A stretch of 6,579 nucleotides of DNA from JACDER01 sp036394915 (GTDB taxonomy: Bacteria > Actinomycetota > Thermoleophilia > Gaiellales > Gaiellaceae), in NCBI GenBank assembly GCA_036394915.1, contig DASWEE010000063.1, positions 1 through 6,579 of the forward strand, given 5' to 3'. The translations under genes were made by a program, and so were the position numbers. Below, in pieces: positions 1 through 4,546 of the stretch (within the stretch, counting starts at the first letter, position 1; every line of letters starts with the position of its first letter). Under the pieces are notes generated by a model, which saw nothing but the letters and a program-made list of their open reading frames with translations, had not been told where the DNA came from and searched no databases.

Positions 1-362
1 TTGAAGGAGATGACGAAGGACGTCCAGTCGACCCCCTCGTGCTCGTGGCCGGGCGGGATGTCCTCCTCGTGGATGCCCGCGAAGCCCTGGGCGGCGACGC
101 GCCGAATCCCCTTCGCCAGCCACTGGAGGCCGAAGATCAGGAGCAGCGCGCCAATCACGAGCCGGAGGTCGTCGATCGGGACGGCGGTCAGCGCGGTGCC
201 GAAGCCGATCGAGACGGCGAGGAGGACGATCAGCCCGGCGCCCGCCCCCAGCAGCGAGGAGCGCCAGCCACGGGTGACGCCGACGCCGATCACGATCGCG
301 ACCATCTCGATCGCCTCGACCGCGGACGCGAAGAAGGAGGCGGCAAAGGCTCCGACGTGCAC
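1..362 (-). CDS. COG4280-like multi-pass membrane protein, 3' end outside the window
   Basis: Starts at a GTG (360-362) and reads off the left edge after 120 residues. The visible part is an integral membrane protein. An N-terminal helix (about residues 3-29) carries two acidic residues (E16, E19) in SAVEAIEMV, followed by the loop TRGWRSSLLGAG. A second helix spans about 36-58 and a third about 66-82, ending in LLLIFGLQWLAKGIRR. A hydrophilic His/Glu-rich loop follows (about 95-112, including HEEDIPPGHEHEG). This order, with an acidic first helix, TRGWRS and a GALLLIFGLQWL-type helix, is what I recall of the uncharacterised COG4280 family, which resembles cation/LysE-type transporters. A role in ion transport is inference only. 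No clear Shine-Dalgarno precedes the GTG. It lies 23 bases after the toxin stop, so co-transcription with the toxin-antitoxin pair is likely. The frame stays open upstream into the toxin gene, so a slightly earlier start is possible. Confidence 0.75.
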   Translation of the reverse strand, partial: MHVGAFAASFFASAVEAIEMVAIVIGVGVTRGWRSSLLGAGAGLIVLLAVSIGFGTALTAVPIDDLRLVIGALLLIFGLQWLAKGIRRVAAQGFAGIHEEDIPPGHEHEGVDWTSFVISF

Positions 363-385
363 GCCGGGACGATAGTTCGTGCGGC

Positions 386-790
386 CTAGGTTCCGAGCAC
401 GGTCCAGCCGAGCGAGCGGGCCGCGTTGGCCTGGCGAAGGTCGAAGGTGACGAAGGTCACTCGGGGTGCTCCCGCCCGCTGGGCGGCCGCAAAGTGGAGG
501 GCGTCGAGCGTTCTGACCCCTGTAGCTTCGGCGAACTCTGCGGCTCGCTCGCAGAGGCTTGCATCCACCTTGATGACGTCGATCCCTCCCCAGTCGAGTT
601 CGAACTCCCGGCGCGCTCTCGTGAGATCGAAATGACTGAGGTCGCGTGAAAGGGTTCGGCGTACCTCCACCAGCGTCACATTCGCGCTCACCCAGGACGG
701 ATCCAAGCTGAGGATTCGATCGGCCTCGGCACTGTCGAGCTCTTCGAGGTATCGCTTCAGCAGCGCGCTCGAGTCGACGTAGATACTCAA
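386..790 (-). CDS. vapC: PIN-domain ribonuclease toxin, VapC-like
   Basis: A 134-residue protein covering one PIN domain, the usual VapC length. The four acidic residues expected to hold Mg2+ or Mn2+ are present: D6 in IYVDSSALLKRY, E42 in TLVEVRR, D96 in TLDALHFAAA and D117 in FVTFDLRQ. VapC toxins are endoribonucleases that cut tRNA or rRNA and arrest growth when not held by the antitoxin; the target here cannot be told from sequence. The start is a TTG (788-790) that overlaps the TGA of the antitoxin gene (787-789) in a TTGA junction. The toxin is therefore probably translated by coupling and at lower yield than the antitoxin, as is normal for such modules. All catalytic positions are intact, so the toxin looks functional. 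A non-toxin PIN nuclease is possible but unlikely given the partner. Confidence 0.9.
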   Translation of the reverse strand: MSIYVDSSALLKRYLEELDSAEADRILSLDPSWVSANVTLVEVRRTLSRDLSHFDLTRARREFELDWGGIDVIKVDASLCERAAEFAEATGVRTLDALHFAAAQRAGAPRVTFVTFDLRQANAARSLGWTVLGT

Positions 791-1050
791 TCGCCGCGAT
801 CTTCGGCGAGGATCTCAGCCAGCGTCCGCTTCGCTTTGAAGCGACGGCGGAGGGGCCGGAAAGGCCCCCGGTTCTTGGCCGGCGTGATCCACCCCTCGCG
901 GATGCCGCGCTCGATGTTGTCGCCTCCGGGCAGCGGTCCCAGCAAAGCCTTGGGCTTGCCGCGATCGGTCACCCGAATCAGCTCGCCGGACTCGGCTCGG
1001 TCGAGATACTCGGACAGCTTCGCCTTCAGCTCGCGCACTCCCACGTCCAT
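787..1050 (-). CDS. Phd/YefM-family antitoxin of the PIN toxin
   Basis: An 87-residue protein. Residues 1-40 match the Phd/YefM DNA-binding fold: an opening MDVGVRELKAKLSEYLDRA helix, then the strand pair ELIRVTDRGKPKALLGPLP. Residues 41-87 form the variable toxin-binding tail and are rich in Arg/Lys (RGPFRPLRRRFKAKR), ending in an acidic helix (TLAEILAEDRGD). Antitoxins of this fold bind their toxin and repress their own promoter. I chose ATG 1048-1050 because the family begins within a few residues of VGVREL and because the inverted repeat lies directly before it. The frame also opens at a GTG at 1078-1080, but that would translate the operator. It overlaps the toxin by four bases. Phd antitoxins with PIN toxins are common, so a VapB-type name would also be used for this gene. 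Confidence 0.88.
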   Translation of the reverse strand: MDVGVRELKAKLSEYLDRAESGELIRVTDRGKPKALLGPLPGGDNIERGIREGWITPAKNRGPFRPLRRRFKAKRTLAEILAEDRGD

Positions 1051-1080
1051 GTGGTCACTATACCGACGAGATGTGACCAC
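1051..1080 (-). promoter_or_regulatory. Inverted-repeat operator and candidate promoter of the toxin-antitoxin operon
   Basis: GTGGTCAC (1051-1058) and GTGACCAC (1073-1080) are perfect reverse complements separated by 14 bases. Each arm is itself of the form GTG-NN-CAC, and the two centres are 22 bp apart, about two helical turns. On the minus strand TATAGT (1057-1062) is a good -10 candidate overlapping the start-proximal arm. It ends six bases before the ATG, so transcription would begin at or next to the start codon. The -35 position (1080-1085, CTGAAG) is weak. From family knowledge, Phd/YefM antitoxins bind short palindromes over their own promoter, so autorepression is the natural reading. 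Binding itself is inference. Confidence 0.65.
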
Positions 1081-1081
1081 T

Positions 1082-2116
1082 TCAGTGGTTGGCGGCGCCC
1101 GGCGTCGGCGACGCGGTTACGGAGAAGTCGGACGCGTTGTCATCGGTGTCGTGTCCGTCGGGGATGCGGGAGATGCTCTGGCCCGCGGGTGGAGCCGCCG
1201 CGGGAGCTCCCTCGACGAAGCCGTTGGACGTCCCCGATCCATAGCCGGCGGAATCGACGAGCCGGCCCGCCGGGTCGCGGAGGCCGATGCCGCCTCCGCT
1301 CGACGCGAGCCCGGTGCTGAACGACTGGGCGGCAGTCCCCGTGAACGCAGAGCCGCCGAAGACGTACCGGGCTCCCGCGGCCAGCGACGTCCCGGAGGGC
1401 ATGGTCGCGAGCGTGACGTCCGTGGTGCCGGTCGCCGACCGATAGACGAGGCGATACCCGCTGAGATCGGCAGGCGCGGAGCCCGCGTTCACGATCTCGA
1501 CGAACTCGTTGGCCGCGGCGCCGGACGTTCCCGTCATCACCTCGTTGACTCGCAGCTCCGGCGCGGGGAGAGAACACGTGAGGGTGACTTCGCCGGTGCT
1601 CGTGACGGAGACGGAGACCGTGCCGCTCACGGTGCCGCTCGAGCAGGCAAGCCCATTCAGGTCGGCGATCGAGGCGAGTTGGGCGCCGGCTTCTCCCGCC
1701 GGCCCCTGAGGTCCCGCGGGACCTTGCGGGCCCGGCGGCCCCTGCTCGCCGGGCGGGCCGGGCAGTCCGCGATCACCCTGGTCGCCCTTCGGGCCGGGGA
1801 GGCCGGCCGGCCCCGCGGCGCCGGCGGCTCCCGCAGGTCCCGGCGCTCCGTCCTGCCCCGCGGGCCCGGCCGGTCCGCTTGCTCCAGCCGGCCCCGGCGC
1901 CCCCGCCGGACCAGGATCGCCGGGCTCTCCCTTTGGCCCCTGCACGTTCCAGGACAGAGGCTGTTCATACTTCCGGCACTCCTGGGGCGAATCGACGATG
2001 CGCAGGCCCTCCTTGGGGTGGGCGCACGCGTGGATCGCCCCGTCGGCGCCTGCCAGCGTCCCGCCGGTTGCGCCGCCGAGCGCGAGCGCTGCAACTGCCA
2101 GGCCGTGAAATCGCAT
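1082..2116 (-). CDS. Secreted collagen-like stalk protein with C-terminal lamin-tail-like domain
   Basis: A 344-residue protein. Residues 1-26 look like a weak signal peptide (MRFHGLAVAALALGG, AGADGA). Residues 27-58 form a small module bounded by C31 and C47 (IHACAHPKEGLRIV, ECRKYEQPLSWN), a sequence style often seen before collagen repeats in actinobacterial proteins. Residues 60-144 are 28 perfect Gly-X-Y triplets rich in Pro, Ala, Asp, Gln and Lys, including GPKGEPGDPG and GPKGDQGDRG, so a triple-helical stalk and trimer are expected. Residues 145-185 form a linker/beta module with C158 and C181. Residues 187-300 resemble a lamin-tail domain (LRVNEVMT, NEFVEIVNAGSAPADLSGYRL, then YVFGG and LRDPAGRLVDSAGYG). 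I see no LPXTG or C-terminal membrane anchor. A surface or extracellular structural/adhesive role is inferred. The gene ends 31 bases before the antitoxin start and has its own promoter candidate. Confidence 0.85.
   Translation of the reverse strand: MRFHGLAVAALALGGATGGTLAGADGAIHACAHPKEGLRIVDSPQECRKYEQPLSWNVQGPKGEPGDPGPAGAPGPAGASGPAGPAGQDGAPGPAGAAGAAGPAGLPGPKGDQGDRGLPGPPGEQGPPGPQGPAGPQGPAGEAGAQLASIADLNGLACSSGTVSGTVSVSVTSTGEVTLTCSLPAPELRVNEVMTGTSGAAANEFVEIVNAGSAPADLSGYRLVYRSATGTTDVTLATMPSGTSLAAGARYVFGGSAFTGTAAQSFSTGLASSGGGIGLRDPAGRLVDSAGYGSGTSNGFVEGAPAAAPPAGQSISRIPDGHDTDDNASDFSVTASPTPGAANH
1685..1939 (-). repeat. Gly-X-Y triplet repeat tract (28 triplets) inside the collagen-like gene
   Basis: A 9-base-periodic, very GC-rich stretch encodes residues 60-144 of the secreted protein with no interruption of the glycine period. 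The triplets GPA and GPQ recur most. Such tracts change length easily by slippage and recombination, so copy number may vary between strains. Confidence 0.9.
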
Positions 2117-2123
2117 TCAGGAC

Positions 2124-2152
2124 GTGATAGCGGCGCGTCACGGCGTTGCCAA
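2124..2152 (-). promoter_or_regulatory. Candidate promoter of the collagen-like gene, leaderless type
   Basis: On the minus strand TTGGCA (2147-2152) and TATCAC (2124-2129) are separated by exactly 17 bases. They match the sigma-70 consensus at 5 of 6 and 4 of 6 positions. Only seven bases separate the -10 from the ATG (2114-2116), and no Shine-Dalgarno is present. The transcript would therefore begin at or within a base or two of the start codon. Leaderless mRNAs are common in actinobacteria. Confidence 0.5.
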
Positions 2153-2203
2153 GGGTGGTGACGCGATTCGTCTCAGCTTCGGCTCAAAGCCGCAACGCGC
2201 CGC

Positions 2204-2887
2204 TCACGGCTGCACCGGCTGTAAATCGACAAGCCGGTAGTAGATGACCGCCAGCGCGTGGGCGGCGAACGGCGCCGTGACCGTGCTGACGAGGGCGGTG
2301 CCGATCCAGTGGGCGTAGAACTCGGGCAGCCAGAAGAACAGGTTGTCGAAGAAGGCCTCGACGATCGCCGACGCGACGAAGATGATCGTCAGCACGGCGA
2401 AGACCCTCCAGCCGTGGCCCTTCACCAGCACCCAGCAGCGGCGGAATGCCGAGCGGACGCCCCGCCGCTCGAGCACGATCACGGGCACGATCACGCTCCA
2501 GCGCGTGAGCACGAGCAGCCCCGGAACGACCAGCAGGAAGAGACCGATCGCAACTCCGGCGGAGTAGACGAAGGTGCTCCCGACGAGGACGAGGAGAAGC
2601 GGCCGGATCCGCCGTGCGAGCGCCCGGATCCCCGGAGTGGGCCGCCCCGCGTAGTGGTCGCGGAGGTCTTCCGCGAGCAAGCCCTCGACCAGCAGGTCGC
2701 CGAACGCCGTGAACAGGCTGAGGACGAACGAGGAGAGCGCGACGGTCGCAGTCGTGTCCCGCACGACGTCGATCAGGGACGAGGGGATGTCGAGAACGAG
2801 GAAGATCGGCGCCGCGATCAGGAGCGAGCGCCAGAAGAAGAGCCTGTAGAGGACCCAGGACTCTCGTAAGACTCCGCGGACGCTCAC
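2204..2887 (-). CDS. Multi-pass membrane protein, GDPD-membrane-domain/YciC-like style
   Basis: A 227-residue hydrophobic protein with about six membrane segments (roughly 20-34, 48-70, 97-118, 118-139, 160-180 and 192-217). The stretch VVPGLLVLTRWSVIVPVIVLE, then RRGVRSAFRRCWVLVKGHGWRVF, is typical of membrane proteins annotated as glycerophosphoryl diester phosphodiesterase membrane domain or YciC-like. These are usually non-enzymatic and of unknown function. The start is GTG 2885-2887, whose last two bases and the next A form the TGA of the deacetylase gene (GTGA). This implies translational coupling, and there is no separate ribosome binding site. The frame continues upstream to 3109, but that part is an Arg/Pro/Ala-rich antisense-type translation of deacetylase coding sequence. 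Coupling to the deacetylase suggests a shared envelope role; this is inference. Confidence 0.8.
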   Translation of the reverse strand: MSVRGVLRESWVLYRLFFWRSLLIAAPIFLVLDIPSSLIDVVRDTTATVALSSFVLSLFTAFGDLLVEGLLAEDLRDHYAGRPTPGIRALARRIRPLLLVLVGSTFVYSAGVAIGLFLLVVPGLLVLTRWSVIVPVIVLERRGVRSAFRRCWVLVKGHGWRVFAVLTIIFVASAIVEAFFDNLFFWLPEFYAHWIGTALVSTVTAPFAAHALAVIYYRLVDLQPVQP

Positions 2888-3567
2888 ACCGAGCTTGCCG
2901 AGAGCCCGCGCTCCTCGAGCCGCTCGAATAGCAGTGGCAGCGCGGCGGCCGTGTTCCGCCACGAGCCGGGAGTGCTGTAGAAGTCCGCGTCGTGGAGGAC
3001 GAGGATCTCTCCTCCGCGCAGGCCGCGCGTGACGCGCCGCGCGATCCGTTCGGGGGTCGCGGACGCCTTCCAGTCGTAGCCGATCCGCTTCCAGAGCACG
3101 ACCTCCCACCCCCGGCTTCGGGCGAGCCCGAGCGCCGCGGCGGTCAGGTACCCGAAGGGCGGGCGAAACTGCGTCGGCGTCTGGCCGGTTGCGTCCTCGA
3201 TCGCGGCCGCGCCACGGAGCAGGTCCTCGCGGGCCTCGCTAGGCGTGAGCCGCAGGAAGCTCCGGTGCTGAAAGCAGTGGAGGGCGACTCGGTGTCCCGC
3301 GGCGACGATCTCGGCAGCGAGGGCCGGCCGCCGCTCGACCTGCTCGCCGGCCAGGAAGAACGTGGCGCCCGCCCGCCCCGCCTCGAGCGCAGCGAGCACG
3401 GCCGGCGTGCCGTCGGGATGGGGCCCGTCGTCGAACGTCAGCCCGACGGCGCTGCTGTCGTCGATCCGGTCGCGGATTCCGAGCGCCCGCCGGTACCACG
3501 GAAGCCCGACCGCGGGGACGGGAAGGAGGTGCCCAGCGACGGCGAGGCTATCGTGCAGCTTGCTCAT
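2884..3567 (-). CDS. Polysaccharide deacetylase, NodB/carbohydrate esterase 4 family
   Basis: A 227-residue protein that is nearly all NodB homology domain. Expected motifs are present in order. TFDDGP (44-49) has the catalytic base D46 and metal ligand D47. HCFQH has metal ligands H97 and H101, with Cys98 where Ser or Thr is usual. RPPFGY spans 135-140. A DW pair lies at 165-166. LHD (191-193) has catalytic H192. CE4 enzymes use Zn2+ or a similar metal to remove acetyl groups from N-acetylglucosamine polymers such as peptidoglycan or capsule. I see no convincing signal peptide; residues 7-22 are only mildly hydrophobic. It is coupled by GTGA to the downstream membrane protein. The start ATG (3565-3567) fits the family. 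The frame is open to 4188, but that stretch is antisense to the transporter and shows no domain. The substrate cannot be told. Confidence 0.9.
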   Translation of the reverse strand: MSKLHDSLAVAGHLLPVPAVGLPWYRRALGIRDRIDDSSAVGLTFDDGPHPDGTPAVLAALEAGRAGATFFLAGEQVERRPALAAEIVAAGHRVALHCFQHRSFLRLTPSEAREDLLRGAAAIEDATGQTPTQFRPPFGYLTAAALGLARSRGWEVVLWKRIGYDWKASATPERIARRVTRGLRGGEILVLHDADFYSTPGSWRNTAAALPLLFERLEERGLSASSV

Positions 3568-4546
3568 GCACGTCGTCGCGGGTCTTGCGCTTGCCTTCAC
3601 GACCGCGGTGCTGTACGCGGCCGCCGTCGGGATGCAGGCGCTCGAGGCGCGCGAGGCCCCGGACGAGCACCACCTGCGCCTCTCGCTGCTCCGCCGCCTC
3701 GTCAAGAAGCCGCGCTGGATCATCGGAACGCTGCTCGCCCTCTTCGGATGGGTCGCCCAGGTCGGCGCCCTGCTCTTGATCCCGCTCACGCTCGTCGAGC
3801 CGGCGCTGGCGACGAGCCTGATCGTCCTGCTCGCGATCGGAGCGCGGCTGCTCGACGAGCCGGTCGGCCGCCGCGAGCTCGCGAGCGTCACGGCGATCGC
3901 GTTCGGGATCGGGCTGCTGGCGTGGGCCGCTCCGGAGCGGGACACGAAGCATGCGATCGGCGCCGGGCTCGTGTCGGCGGTCGCCGTGCTTGCGGTTCTC
4001 TCGCTCGTGCCGTACGCGCTCGCTCGCGCCAGTCGCGCGCCGGGGCTCGTGGTCGCCGGAGGGGCGGGGGCGGCGTACGCGCTCGACGGTCTCGCGACGA
4101 AGTTCTTCTCGGACGACTTCGCGACCTGGGCCTGGCTCGGCCTGTTCTTCTGGGGAGTGACGATGGGCCTCGCCGCCGCCGTCGGCACGCTGAGCGAGAT
4201 GTCTGCCCTGCAGCGCCGTCCCGCGACTCAAGTGGCGCCGATCGTGCTTGCCCTGACGACCCTGGTGCCGGTCGCCCTCGCTCCGGTGCTGGCGGGGGAG
4301 GCGTGGAGCGGGAGCCCGTGGCTGCGGGCCGCGCTGGCCGGCTCGATCGTCCTGATCGTCCTGGGCGCCGGCGTATTGGCGACGTCGCGGGCCGTCGGAG
4401 CCGTTCTCGAAGCGGAGGCCGAGCCTGGGAAGGGCACCGCCCTCAGCGACGCCCGGGACAGCGCTCTCGTGGCCGCGTCGACGGTGGCGAGCGCGGACGA
4501 GAGCGAGGAGTCCTCGAGCATCAGCACGACGACGTCGCCCGCGTGA
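3566..4546 (+). CDS. DMT/EamA-like (NIPA-like) membrane transporter
   Basis: A 326-residue protein with nine to ten hydrophobic segments: roughly residues 2-24, 51-73, 76-96, 105-122, 130-152, 158-175, 186-207, 221-243 and 253-274. Two halves of similar helix pattern, short loops and a start directly in the first helix fit the drug/metabolite transporter superfamily. The set of short helices resembles actinobacterial EamA/NIPA-like proteins. The substrate is unknown. ATG 3566-3568 was chosen because the first helix begins there; an in-frame TTG sits six bases earlier. No Shine-Dalgarno is at proper spacing. The membrane core ends near residue 281 (about base 4409). The remaining 45 residues (Ser/Ala/Glu-rich, ending SSSISTTTSPA) lie antisense to glycosyltransferase coding sequence and are probably not a conserved domain. 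It is the only plus-strand gene between two minus-strand neighbours. Confidence 0.78.
   Translation: MHVVAGLALAFTTAVLYAAAVGMQALEAREAPDEHHLRLSLLRRLVKKPRWIIGTLLALFGWVAQVGALLLIPLTLVEPALATSLIVLLAIGARLLDEPVGRRELASVTAIAFGIGLLAWAAPERDTKHAIGAGLVSAVAVLAVLSLVPYALARASRAPGLVVAGGAGAAYALDGLATKFFSDDFATWAWLGLFFWGVTMGLAAAVGTLSEMSALQRRPATQVAPIVLALTTLVPVALAPVLAGEAWSGSPWLRAALAGSIVLIVLGAGVLATSRAVGAVLEAEAEPGKGTALSDARDSALVAASTVASADESEESSSISTTTSPA

Noticed and set aside
1051..1080. Antitoxin start at GTG 1078-1080, ten residues earlier
   Set aside because: It would translate the perfect inverted repeat and add residues not expected before the family's VGVREL start.
1710..1723. Perfect 14-base palindrome GGTCCCGCGGGACC
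   Set aside because: It lies inside the Gly-X-Y tract and is explained by GC-rich GPA/GPQ codons.
836..2161. A 441-residue plus-strand open frame across the antitoxin and collagen-like genes
   Set aside because: Its translation is Arg/Gly/Pro-rich with no domain, and the opposite strand encodes two clear proteins. It is open only because of high GC content.
2180..2192. Small hairpin CGGCT-CAA-AGCCG downstream of the membrane-protein gene as a terminator
   Set aside because: The stem is only five base pairs and no T-run follows on the minus strand. It is too weak to call.
2888..3109. N-terminal extension of the membrane-protein frame by 74 residues
   Set aside because: It is an Arg/Pro/Ala-rich alternate-frame reading of deacetylase coding sequence. 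The coupled GTG at 2885-2887 explains the start better.
3521..3530. Strong Shine-Dalgarno-like GGAAGGAGGT on the plus strand upstream of the transporter
   Set aside because: It is 35 bases from the transporter ATG, and the GTG overlapping it is out of frame. It is explained as deacetylase coding sequence (HLLPVP on the other strand).
3568..4188. N-terminal extension of the deacetylase frame by about 207 residues
   Set aside because: This part is antisense to the transporter, is Ser/Ala/Arg-rich and shows no signal peptide or domain. ATG 3565-3567 gives the normal domain boundary.
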